A stretch of DNA of 46,536 bases from Aeromonas veronii bv. veronii (GTDB lineage Bacteria > Pseudomonadota > Gammaproteobacteria > Enterobacterales > Aeromonadaceae), in NCBI RefSeq assembly GCF_000820225.1, contig NZ_CDDK01000014.1, positions 1-46,536 on the forward strand. Direction: 5' to 3'. Shown here piece by piece: positions 16,988-24,995 of this stretch (the first letter of the stretch is position 1; the number at the start of each line of letters is the position of its first letter). The notes beneath the pieces were generated by a model. That model had not been told where the DNA came from. It saw only the letters and a program-made list of their open reading frames with translations, and did not search any database. Position numbers and translations under genes: made by a program.

Positions 16988-17093
16988 TTATCATAATGAT
17001 AACGACAGCCCCACTGATATCATTTCAGCCCTTGAAACTGACCTTTGATGATAATTATCACCGATGCCGAGATATCGCCTCTGATTATTATCA
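16988..17093 (+). promoter_or_regulatory. Cluster of TGAT/ATCA dyads, candidate activator sites
   Basis: Four dyads lie 145-250 bases upstream of the sigma-54-like promoter: TTATCATAATGATAA (16988-17002), TGATATCA (17015-17022), TGATAATTATCA (17049-17060) and the near-palindrome TGATTATTATCA (17082-17093). Position and repetition fit upstream activating sequences of an enhancer-binding protein such as YgeV. The first also resembles part of a Fur box, so iron control is an alternative. Confidence 0.4.
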
Positions 17094-17223
17094 CCTTGCT
17101 ATTTTATGGCTTGGTTGATCCGCTCACCTTTTTATTAAATAAACCGCTTAAATAGCCACTGATTTTGTGGGTGGCATCACACACTTTCGCCATTTTTTAG
17201 TATCTGCCTGCATTTTATTGGTT

Positions 17224-17239
17224 TGGCACGGTTATTGAT
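17224..17239 (+). promoter_or_regulatory. Sigma-54-like promoter of the ygeW operon
   Basis: TGGCACGGTTATTGAT matches the consensus TGGCACG-N4-TTGCW except that the -12 dinucleotide is GA instead of GC. It lies about 110 bases before the ygeW start. The -24 box is perfect. Confidence 0.5.
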
Positions 17240-17346
17240 TGCCTCATATCGACGCTAACCGACGCGCTCACCCACAACCGGGATGCTGGTGACATCGTGA
17301 GTGAAAGGGGAGCTATCCATATCTCATCCAATGATTGGGGCGAACG

Positions 17347-18534
17347 ATGAAAGCAGTTAACGAATTAATCAAAGAGATCAGAGCACTCAAATCCAACCTG
17401 CATGAAAAAGATTTTCTGCTGACCTGGGAGCAAACGCCTCAGGAACTGGAGCTGGTATTGAAACTGGCCGAATCCCTCAAGACACTGCGCGCCGAAAATA
17501 TCTGCACCAAACTGTTTAACAGCGGGCTCGGTATCTCGGTTTTCCGCGATAACTCCACCCGAACCCGCTTCTCTTACGCCTCTGCCCTGAACCTGCTCGG
17601 TCTGGCCCAGCAGGATCTGGATGAGGGCAAATCCCAGATCGCCCACGGCGAGACCGTCCGTGAAACCGCCAATATGATCTCGTTTTGCGCCGATGCCATC
17701 GGGATCCGCGATGACATGTATCTGGGCGCCGGTAACGCCTACATGCGCGAGGTGGGCGCCGCACTGGATGAAGGGTTCGAGAAGGGAGTGCTGCCCCAGC
17801 GTCCGGCGCTGGTCAACCTGCAGTGCGACATTGATCACCCGACCCAGTCCATGGCTGATCTCGCCTGGTTGCAGGAGCACTTCGGCAGCCTGGATAGCCT
17901 CAAGGGCAAGAAGATTGCGATGACCTGGGCTTACTCCCCGAGCTACGGCAAGCCGCTCTCCGTGCCGCAGGGCATCATCGGCTTGATGACCCGTTTCGGT
18001 ATGGACGTGACCCTGGCCCACCCGGAAGGGTATGACCTGATCCCGGACGTGATCGAAGTGGCCAAAGAGAATGCCAAGGCCTCCGGTGGCAGCTTCCGTC
18101 AGGTCACCTCCATGGAAGAGGCGTTCAAGGATGCAGATATCGTCTATCCCAAGTCCTGGGCCCCCTACAAGGTGATGGAGCAGCGCACCGAGTTGCTGCG
18201 TGCCAATGACCACGCTGGCCTCAAGGAGCTGGAGAAACATTGTCTTGAGCAGAACGCCAAGCACAAGGATTGGCACTGCACCGAGGAGATGATGAAGCTT
18301 ACCAAGGGTGGCGAAGCGCTCTATATGCACTGCCTGCCCGCCGATATTTCCGGCGTCTCCTGCAAAGAGGGCGAAGTAACCGAAGGGGTATTCGAGAAAT
18401 ACCGTATCGCCACTTACAAAGAGGCGAGCTGGAAGCCCTATATTATCGCCGCCATGATCATGGCCCGTAAATTCTCCGCCCCGGCAGAAACCCTGGAAAA
18501 TCTGATTAAAGAGGCGCAAAAGCGGGTGAAATAA
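17347..18534 (+). CDS. ygeW: Knotted carbamoyltransferase YgeW
   Basis: A 395-residue member of the aspartate/ornithine carbamoyltransferase superfamily, nearly the length of E. coli YgeW (396). The carbamoyl-phosphate motif is STRTR (residues 70-74), with HPTQSMADL further on and HCLPAD near the C-terminus. The natural substrate of YgeW was long unknown. In this gene set it probably works phosphorolytically, releasing carbamoyl phosphate from a ureido intermediate such as 2,3-diureidopropionate, to feed the carbamate kinase YqeA (inference). The ATG at 17347 follows GGGGCG. First gene of ygeW-ygeX-ygeY-hyuA-yqeA. Confidence 0.93.
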   Translation: MKAVNELIKEIRALKSNLHEKDFLLTWEQTPQELELVLKLAESLKTLRAENICTKLFNSGLGISVFRDNSTRTRFSYASALNLLGLAQQDLDEGKSQIAHGETVRETANMISFCADAIGIRDDMYLGAGNAYMREVGAALDEGFEKGVLPQRPALVNLQCDIDHPTQSMADLAWLQEHFGSLDSLKGKKIAMTWAYSPSYGKPLSVPQGIIGLMTRFGMDVTLAHPEGYDLIPDVIEVAKENAKASGGSFRQVTSMEEAFKDADIVYPKSWAPYKVMEQRTELLRANDHAGLKELEKHCLEQNAKHKDWHCTEEMMKLTKGGEALYMHCLPADISGVSCKEGEVTEGVFEKYRIATYKEASWKPYIIAAMIMARKFSAPAETLENLIKEAQKRVK

Positions 18535-18543
18535 ATAACGGCA

Positions 18544-18569
18544 GGGCAGGGTGAATATTCATCCTGCCC
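18544..18569 (+). repeat. 26-base palindrome between ygeW and ygeX
   Basis: GGGCAGG and CCTGCCC flank an AT-rich core that is itself self-complementary, so the whole stretch can fold into one stem. It begins 9 bases after the ygeW stop and has no T run, so it is more likely an mRNA-stabilising or processing hairpin than a terminator. Confidence 0.5.
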
Positions 18570-18671
18570 ACACTGTCGAACCCATTATTTTGAGTTTTCT
18601 CTCCGTGGTATCTGAATAACGGATCTCCCGGCGAGGCAGCTCTTTGTCAGGTAACGCCTAGTGAGGTAAGC

Positions 18672-19871
18672 ATGTCCCAATTTTCTTTGAAGATGGATAT
18701 TGCCGATAACCGCTTTTTTACTGCCGAGCCATCTCCGCTGTTTTCTCGCGCCGAAGCACAAAAGGCTCGCGCTTTTCATAAAAAACTGGCCGGTTATGAA
18801 CCGACCCCCTTGTGCGACCTGAAAGATCTGGCCGCCTATATCGGGGTAAAAAATATTCTGGTCAAGGATGAGTCAAAGCGCTTTGGCCTCAATGCCTTCA
18901 AGATGCTGGGTGGCGTCTACGCCATCGCCAACCTGCTCTGTGAAAAGTACGGGGTGGCCATCGAGGATTTCTCCTTCGATCTCATCAAACGCACCATCAA
19001 GGAGCCGATGACCTTCGCCACCACCACAGATGGCAACCACGGTCGTGGCGTTGCCTGGGCCGCCAAACAGGTGGGTCAGCATGCAGTGGTCTACATGCCC
19101 AAGGGCTCCGCCCAGGAGCGGGTTGACCACATTCTCAATCTCGGTGCCGAGTGCATCGTCACCGACATGAACTATGACGACACCGTGCGTCTGACCATGA
19201 AAATGGCCGAAGAGCGCGGTTGGCACATAGTGCAGGACACCGCCTGGGAGGGTTACACCAAGATCCCGACCTGGATCATGCAGGGTTACTCCACCCTGGC
19301 CGACGAAGCAGTCGAGCAGATGCAGGATATGGGCATCAAGCAGCCGACCCACGTGCTGCTGCAGGCCGGGGTAGGGGCGCTGGCGGGCGGGGTGCTCGGT
19401 TATCTGGTGGACTGCTTCGGGGCGAAAAACCTCCACAGCATAGTGGTCGAGCCGGCTCAGGCCGACTGCATCTACCGCTCCGGTGTGGCGGGGGAGATGG
19501 TCAACGTGGGAGGCGATATGCGCACCATCATGGTCGGTCTCGCCTGTGGTGAACCCAATCCGCTCGGCTGGCCGCTGCTCAGAAGCTGCACCACCCAGTT
19601 CATCTCCTGCCACGACAAGGTGTCGGCGCTGGGTATGCGGGTGCTGGGCAACCCCCTGGGCAATGATCCGCGCATCATCTCCGGCGAATCCGGCTCGGTC
19701 GGTACCGGCGTGTTGGCGGCAGTGCGTCACCACCCGGATCGCGCGGCGCTGATGGCTCGCCTCGGGCTGGATAGCAACTCGGTCGTACTCATCATCAACA
19801 CCGAAGGGGACACCGATGTGACCCACTACCGGGAAGTGGTGTGGGAAGGCAAACATCCTGCCTGCGACTAA
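18672..19871 (+). CDS. ygeX: 2,3-diaminopropionate ammonia-lyase
   Basis: PLP enzyme of fold type II that converts D- or L-2,3-diaminopropionate to pyruvate and two ammonia. The 399-residue product matches E. coli YgeX (398). The PLP lysine is K77 in GLNAFKMLGG. The two catalytic aspartates known for the family sit at the same numbers, D120 (TTTDGNHG) and D189 (VQDT). The glycine-rich phosphate-binding loop is AGVGALAGG. The pathway's carbon exit to pyruvate is therefore intact. The start has a GAGG site upstream. Confidence 0.95.
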   Translation: MSQFSLKMDIADNRFFTAEPSPLFSRAEAQKARAFHKKLAGYEPTPLCDLKDLAAYIGVKNILVKDESKRFGLNAFKMLGGVYAIANLLCEKYGVAIEDFSFDLIKRTIKEPMTFATTTDGNHGRGVAWAAKQVGQHAVVYMPKGSAQERVDHILNLGAECIVTDMNYDDTVRLTMKMAEERGWHIVQDTAWEGYTKIPTWIMQGYSTLADEAVEQMQDMGIKQPTHVLLQAGVGALAGGVLGYLVDCFGAKNLHSIVVEPAQADCIYRSGVAGEMVNVGGDMRTIMVGLACGEPNPLGWPLLRSCTTQFISCHDKVSALGMRVLGNPLGNDPRIISGESGSVGTGVLAAVRHHPDRAALMARLGLDSNSVVLIINTEGDTDVTHYREVVWEGKHPACD

Positions 19872-19996
19872 CTCTCCCGCCAGAGCAGAGACACGAATTG
19901 AAGAACTGATCGCACCTCGCCAACGGGGTGCGGTAACGGGCACAGGGCGCTGCCGACGAACAGGCCGCGCACTCTCAGTTGTTATGGAGAATCACA

Positions 19997-21214
19997 ATGA
20001 GCAAGCAAATTCCGTTTGAAATGGTGTTGGAGAAGGCCTACCAGTACAAGGCCGAGATGAGTCAGTTCCTGCGCGACATGATCGCTATCCCGAGCGAAAG
20101 CTGCGATGAAGAGCGGGTGGTACTGCGCATCAAGCAGGAGATGGAGAAGGTTGGTTTCGACAAGGTAGAGATTGACCCTATGGGCAATGTGCTGGGCTAT
20201 ATCGGCCATGGCCCGCGCCTGATTGCCATGGATGCCCACATCGATACCGTCGGTGTCGGTAACCGCGCCAACTGGACCTTCGACCCCTATGAGGGCATGG
20301 AAGATCACGAGATCATCGGCGGCCGTGGCGCATCCGACCAGGAAGGGGGCATGGCCTCCATGGTCTATGCCGGCAAGATCATCAAGGATCTGGGGCTGGA
20401 AGATCAGTACACCCTGCTGGTGACCGGGACTGTGCAGGAAGAGGACTGCGACGGTCTGTGCTGGCAGTACATCATCGAGCAGAGCAAGATCCGCCCCGAG
20501 TTCGTGGTCAGTACCGAGCCGACCGACTGTCAGATCTACCGTGGCCAGCGTGGCCGTATGGAGATCCGCGTCGAGGTGCAAGGGGTGAGCTGCCACGGCT
20601 CTGCGCCGGAGCGCGGTGACAACGCCATCTTCAAGATGGGCCCGATCCTGGGCGAATTGCAGGAGCTCAGCCACAACCTTGGCAATGACGACTTCCTCGG
20701 CAAGGGCACCCTGACCGTCTCCGAGATCTTCTTCACCTCCCCGAGCCGCTGCGCCGTGGCCGACAGCTGTGCTGTCTCCATCGACCGTCGTCTCACCTGG
20801 GGCGAGACCTGGCAAGGTGCGTTGGACGAGATCCGCGCCCTGCCTGCGGTAAAAGCGGCCGGTGCCGAAGTCTCCATGTACCAGTATGATCGTCCGGCCT
20901 ACACCGGTCTGGTCTACCCGACCGAGTGCTACTTCCCGACCTGGAAAGTGGAAGAGGATCACATCACGGTCAAGACCCTCTCCAAGGCCTATCGCGAGCT
21001 GTTCCGCAAAGAGCCGGTGGTCGACAAGTGGACCTTCTCTACCAACGGGGTCTCTATCATGGGTCGCCACGGTATTCCGGTCATCGGTTTTGGCCCGGGT
21101 AAAGAGCCGGAAGCCCACGCCCCGAACGAGAAGACCTGGAAAGAGCATCTGGTCAAGTGCGCCGCCATGTACGCCGTGATCCCCATGCTCTATCTGGCCG
21201 AGCTGGACAAGTAA
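19997..21214 (+). CDS. ygeY: YgeY-family M20 metallohydrolase
   Basis: A 405-residue member of the M20 peptidase/deacylase family (E. coli YgeY 403). Metal ligands are visible in [10 protein letters not shown] (H81, D83), [10 protein letters not shown] and [11 protein letters not shown] with the catalytic glutamate; the dimerisation-domain histidine is in GVSCHGSAP. The family cleaves amide or carbamoyl-amide bonds. Here it probably hydrolyses a ureido or N-carbamoyl group on the route to 2,3-diaminopropionate (inference from the flanking ygeW and ygeX). The ATG at 19997 follows GGAGA; an in-frame start six codons earlier overlaps that site. Confidence 0.93.
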   Translation: MSKQIPFEMVLEKAYQYKAEMSQFLRDMIAIPSESCDEERVVLRIKQEMEKVGFDKVEIDPMGNVLGYIGHGPRLIAMDAHIDTVGVGNRANWTFDPYEGMEDHEIIGGRGASDQEGGMASMVYAGKIIKDLGLEDQYTLLVTGTVQEEDCDGLCWQYIIEQSKIRPEFVVSTEPTDCQIYRGQRGRMEIRVEVQGVSCHGSAPERGDNAIFKMGPILGELQELSHNLGNDDFLGKGTLTVSEIFFTSPSRCAVADSCAVSIDRRLTWGETWQGALDEIRALPAVKAAGAEVSMYQYDRPAYTGLVYPTECYFPTWKVEEDHITVKTLSKAYRELFRKEPVVDKWTFSTNGVSIMGRHGIPVIGFGPGKEPEAHAPNEKTWKEHLVKCAAMYAVIPMLYLAELDK

Positions 21215-21261
21215 GGGGTCTGCCGGGTGGTGACTGCCATCGCCGCCCAGCTGTTGAAAGT

Positions 21262-21285
21262 GCCCCGTCTCCATTGAGGCGGGGC
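21262..21285 (+). repeat. Hairpin between ygeY and hyuA
   Basis: A 10-bp stem GCCCCGTCTC / GAGGCGGGGC (one G-U pair) with loop CATT, not followed by a clean T run. It may attenuate transcription or protect the upstream mRNA inside the operon. Confidence 0.5.
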
Positions 21286-21323
21286 CTTGCTGTTTGAAGG
21301 CAAAAGCATTCGAGGTGGTGGGG

Positions 21324-22748
21324 ATGAAACGGCTGATAAAAAACGGTGTGCTGGTCGATCCACAAGGGGAATATCGTCAGGATCTGCTGATCGATAACGG
21401 GGTGATCCGCGCCCGTGCTGCCGATATCCAGCCCGATGGCGAGACCGAGGTGATCGATGCCAGCGGCTGCTATGTGATGCCGGGCGGCATCGATGTCCAC
21501 ACCCACTTCAACATCGATGTGGGCATCGCCCGCAGTTGCGATGATTTTTTCAGCGGTACCCGTGCCGCCGCTTGTGGTGGTACTACTTCCATCATCGACC
21601 ACATGGGATTTGGCCCGGCGGGGTGCAATCTGCATCACCAGCTGGCCCGCTATCACGACTACGCCGCCGATCAGGCGGTGATCGACTACAGCTTTCACGG
21701 CGTGATCCAGCATGTGGATGACGCCATCCTGGACGAAATGGCCGCCATGGTGCAGGAGGAGGGGATCAGCAGCTTCAAGCTCTATCTCACCTACCAGTAC
21801 AAGCTGGGGGACCATGACGTGCTGCGCGCGCTGGCCCGCCTCAAAGAGGTGGGGGCGCTCGCCACCGTCCATCCCGAGAACGACGCCGCCATCGCGGCGC
21901 GCCGGGCGGCCCTGTTGGCCGCCGGCCACCATGAACCCTGGTATCACCCGCAGAGCCGTCCGCTGGAGTGCGAGGCGGAGGCGATCGCCCGGATGATCAA
22001 TCTGGCGGATCTGGCGGGCAGTGCGCCGCTCTATATCGTCCACCTCTCCAACGGCCTGGGGCTGGAGTACCTCAAGCTGGCGCGCCGTCAGGGTCAGCCG
22101 GTCTGGGTCGAGACCTGCCCGCAGTATCTGCTGCTCGATGACGCCTGCTACTACCGCGAAGACGGAGTCGACTTCCTGTTGAGCCCGCCACTGCGTGGGC
22201 GCAGCGAGCTGGACAAGCTGTGGGTCGGCATCGCCGCGGGCGACATCGACACCGTCGCGACCGATCACTGCAACTTCTCCCACGCCCAGCGCATGACCCT
22301 CTCGGGTGGCGATTTCAGCCGCTGTCCCAACGGCTTGCCGGGCGTCGAGAACCGGATGCTGCTGCTGTTTGCCCACGGGGTATTGGGCGGGCGCATCTCG
22401 CCGTCCCGCTTCGTGGCCCTCACCAGCGCTAACCCGGCGCGCCTGTTTGGCCTCTGGCCGCGCAAGGGCAACTTGCAAGCGGGGTCTGATGCCGATCTGG
22501 TGATCATGAATCCCCGTGGTGACACCCTGATTTCCCATCAACAGTTGCACGACAACGGCGACTACAGCCCTTACGAGGGGATGCGCTGCCCCGGCCAGAT
22601 CAGAATGACCCTGAGCCGTGGCGAGATAGTCGCTCGCGATGGCGAGTTTCTGGGGCGGCGTGGTCATGGCCGCTTTCTGGCCAGGGCACCCTTTGATCCG
22701 GCGTTGGCGCCGGAGCTGCACTCGCCTTGCCCCGCGGCTGCAGGCTGA
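21324..22748 (+). CDS. hyuA: Dihydropyrimidinase/hydantoinase HyuA
   Basis: Cyclic amidohydrolase of 474 residues, very like E. coli HyuA (D-phenylhydantoinase, 461). The metal motif is DVHTHFN (H59, H61), the carbamylated lysine is K152 in SSFKLYLTY, and later ligands lie in ATVHPEN, LYIVHLSNG and VATDHCNF. In this context it probably opens a hydantoin- or dihydropyrimidine-like ring derived from reduced urate (inference). The ATG at 21324 was chosen because it matches the E. coli N-terminus and has a GGTGGGG site; an upstream start adds 10 residues. The C-terminus has a short alanine- and proline-rich tail. Confidence 0.94.
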   Translation: MKRLIKNGVLVDPQGEYRQDLLIDNGVIRARAADIQPDGETEVIDASGCYVMPGGIDVHTHFNIDVGIARSCDDFFSGTRAAACGGTTSIIDHMGFGPAGCNLHHQLARYHDYAADQAVIDYSFHGVIQHVDDAILDEMAAMVQEEGISSFKLYLTYQYKLGDHDVLRALARLKEVGALATVHPENDAAIAARRAALLAAGHHEPWYHPQSRPLECEAEAIARMINLADLAGSAPLYIVHLSNGLGLEYLKLARRQGQPVWVETCPQYLLLDDACYYREDGVDFLLSPPLRGRSELDKLWVGIAAGDIDTVATDHCNFSHAQRMTLSGGDFSRCPNGLPGVENRMLLLFAHGVLGGRISPSRFVALTSANPARLFGLWPRKGNLQAGSDADLVIMNPRGDTLISHQQLHDNGDYSPYEGMRCPGQIRMTLSRGEIVARDGEFLGRRGHGRFLARAPFDPALAPELHSPCPAAAG

Positions 22749-22843
22749 CAATCCGTTCGAAACACGCAGAGCAGCAAGCTTATGTGAACAACGAAAGGTG
22801 GGCCGGTATCGCGCCGGCTTGTCCCATCACTGGAGATAACAAG

Positions 22844-23776
22844 ATGAAACAGAGAATCGTACTGGCCCTTGGTGGCAATGCGCTGGGCAACAACCTGCCC
22901 GAGCAGATGAAGGCGGTGCAGAGCACGGCGGGCACCATTGCCGACCTGATCGCCCAGGGGCATGAGGTGGTGGTGACCCACGGCAACGGCCCGCAGGTAG
23001 GGATGATCCAGCAGGCGTTCGAGGTGGCGGCCCGCCACGATCCCAAGGCGCCCCATCTGCCCATGTCGATCTGCGTGGCCCTGAGTCAGGGTTATATCGG
23101 TTATGACCTGCAAAATGCCCTGCGCGAGGCACTGCTTGAACGCGGCATCCACAAGCCGGTCGCCACTCTGGTGACCCAGGTTGAGGTGGATAAAAACGAT
23201 CCCGCCTTCCTCGACCCGAGCAAACCCATCGGCGGCTTCTTCAGCAAGGAGGAGGCCGAAGCATTGATGGCCAAGGGGGAGCGGCTCAAAGAGGATGCCG
23301 GTCGCGGCTATCGCCGGGTAGTGGCATCCCCCAAACCCGTCGATATCATCGAGAAAGAGACCGTCTCTGCCATGCTGGCTGCCGGTCAGGTGGTGATCAC
23401 CGTCGGGGGTGGCGGTATTCCGGTGCTGCGGGAGGGCAACCACCTGCGCGGTGCCAGTGCGGTGATCGATAAGGATTGGGCCAGTGCCAAACTGGCGGAA
23501 CTGATCGACGCCGACATGCTGATCATCCTTACCGCCGTGGAGAAAGTCGCCATCAACTTCGGCAAGCCCGATGTGCAGTGGCTCGATACCCTGAGCGTGG
23601 CTGATGCCAACAGCTTTATTGCCCAGGGGCAGTTTGCCAAGGGATCCATGCTGCCCAAGGTGGAGGCGGCGCTCTCGTTCGCCACCGCCCTGCCGGGGCG
23701 AAAATCCCTCATCACCCTGCTGGAAAAGGCAGCTGAGGGGATCGCTGGCAAGACCGGTACCGTGATCAGCCTGTAG
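22844..23776 (+). CDS. yqeA: Carbamate kinase YqeA
   Basis: Amino-acid-kinase-fold enzyme of 310 residues that makes ATP from carbamoyl phosphate and ADP. Motifs include LALGGNALG at the N-terminus, THGNGPQVG, and TVGGGGIPV followed by AVIDKDWASAKLA. Paired with YgeW it would give substrate-level ATP from ureido groups, as in arginine or oxamate/allantoin fermentation. The ATG at 22844 follows GGAG; the upstream in-frame region would overlap hyuA. Last gene of the first operon, with a terminator behind it. Confidence 0.93.
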   Translation: MKQRIVLALGGNALGNNLPEQMKAVQSTAGTIADLIAQGHEVVVTHGNGPQVGMIQQAFEVAARHDPKAPHLPMSICVALSQGYIGYDLQNALREALLERGIHKPVATLVTQVEVDKNDPAFLDPSKPIGGFFSKEEAEALMAKGERLKEDAGRGYRRVVASPKPVDIIEKETVSAMLAAGQVVITVGGGGIPVLREGNHLRGASAVIDKDWASAKLAELIDADMLIILTAVEKVAINFGKPDVQWLDTLSVADANSFIAQGQFAKGSMLPKVEAALSFATALPGRKSLITLLEKAAEGIAGKTGTVISL

Positions 23777-23803
23777 CGTGCAACGTGATGACGGGTTGAT
23801 AGA

Positions 23804-23831
23804 CAGGGGGCCTTGGCCCCCTGCTGTTTTT
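23804..23831 (+). terminator. Rho-independent terminator after yqeA
   Basis: Stem CAGGGGGCC / GGCCCCCTG followed by CTGTTTTT, 28 bases past the yqeA stop. It closes the ygeW operon and separates it from the DMT transporter gene. Confidence 0.8.
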
Positions 23832-24001
23832 GGCTAGGGCGCTACTGTGGCTGAGGTCGATTTGCTCACAGGCAATTTGCCCATAGGCTATTCACCCGTA
23901 GGGAATGGGCAGCCCGCCAGCACAGGGGTAAGATAGCCACCCCGATAAGGGGTTGGCCCATCGGAACAAGAGGCGAAAGGCAGAGCAATGCGTGGTGAGA
24001 G

Positions 24002-24925
24002 ATGAGTGGAAAGATCAATATGGCGGCGTTGGGGGGACTGGTCCTGCTCACCGCCATCTGGAGTTACAGCTGGATCGTGATGAAGCAGGTAATGCTCTAC
24101 GCGGGGGCCTTCGAGTTCACCGCCCTGCGCTGCCTGTGCGGTTCATTGGTGTTGTTGCTGGTGCTGGCCCTGCGCGGGCGCCGTTATCTCAAACCCACCC
24201 CGTTTCGCTATACCCTGGCCATCGCCCTGTTCCAGACCTGCGGCATGGTGGGGTTGGCACAATGGGCGCTGATCAGCGGCGGGGCGGGCAAGGTGGCCAT
24301 TCTGAGTTACACCATGCCGTTCTGGGTGGTGATCTTTGCAGCGCTCTTTCTCGGCGAGCGGATGCGCAAGCTGCACTATCTGGCTGTCGGGGTGGCGGCC
24401 TGCGGCCTGCTGTTGGTGATCCAGCCCTGGTTGCTGCATCTTGAGTCCCTCAAGAGTGCGCTCTTGGCGATCCTCTCCGGCATCTGCTGGGGGATCAGCG
24501 CCATCATCGCCAAGCGGATGTATGCCCGCCATCCCGGGGTGGATCTGATGTCCCTCACCACCTGGCAGATGATCTACGCCACCCTGGTGATGACACTGGT
24601 GGCCGCGCTGGTGCCGGAGCGTCCCATCGACTGGCAACCCTACGTGATGGGCGCCCTGGCCTATAGCGCCATCTTCGCCACCGCCATCGCCTGGAGTCTC
24701 TGGTTGTTTGTGTTGAAAAAATTGCCGGCGGGGATTGCCAGCCTCAGTACTCTGGCGGTGCCGGTGACCGGTGTGCTGCTCTCCTGGTGGCTGCTCGGCG
24801 AAAATCCGGGGCCGGTGGAAGGAAGCGGCATCGCCCTTATCGTGCTGGCGCTGTTGGTGATTAGCCGCAAGGGCAAACGCTCCGTGGTGTCGGTCGCAGG
24901 AGAGACCCGCATCAAACACGGTTGA
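24002..24925 (+). CDS. DMT/EamA-family transporter
   Basis: A 307-residue inner-membrane protein with about ten hydrophobic helices in two EamA halves ([17 protein letters not shown] near the start; [19 protein letters not shown] at the centre), ending in a short basic tail RKGKRS. This superfamily usually exports amino acids or metabolites or imports small organics. E. coli has no gene between yqeA and yqeB, so this is an insertion specific to this lineage. It could export an intermediate such as 2,3-diaminopropionate or take up a substrate, but sequence alone cannot tell. It is a single gene with terminators on both sides. Confidence 0.88.
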   Translation: MSGKINMAALGGLVLLTAIWSYSWIVMKQVMLYAGAFEFTALRCLCGSLVLLLVLALRGRRYLKPTPFRYTLAIALFQTCGMVGLAQWALISGGAGKVAILSYTMPFWVVIFAALFLGERMRKLHYLAVGVAACGLLLVIQPWLLHLESLKSALLAILSGICWGISAIIAKRMYARHPGVDLMSLTTWQMIYATLVMTLVAALVPERPIDWQPYVMGALAYSAIFATAIAWSLWLFVLKKLPAGIASLSTLAVPVTGVLLSWWLLGENPGPVEGSGIALIVLALLVISRKGKRSVVSVAGETRIKHG

Positions 24926-24946
24926 GCCGATTGCTGGCAACGAAAT

Positions 24947-24977
24947 AAAAGGGCCCGCCATCATGGCGGGCCCTTTT
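24947..24977. terminator. Bidirectional terminator between DMT gene and yqeB
   Basis: A 14-bp perfect stem beginning AAAAGGGCCCGCCA with a TCA loop, A run on the left and T run on the right. It serves both convergent genes. Confidence 0.92.
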
Positions 24978-24995
24978 GGTTTTAAGAACACTCTC

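Larger units (their letters stand above)
16740..17346. other. Long intergenic region upstream of ygeW
   Basis: Six hundred bases without a supported gene. A 73-codon frame at 16827-17048 lacks a ribosome binding site and homology signs and is rejected. The second half is AT-rich and holds several TGAT/ATCA dyads and a sigma-54-like promoter (listed separately), so this is the likely control region of the ygeW operon. Confidence 0.6.

Noticed and set aside
16827..17048. 73-codon plus-strand frame before ygeW
   Set aside because: No ribosome binding site and no recognisable protein features; it covers the dyad region, which is better explained as regulatory.
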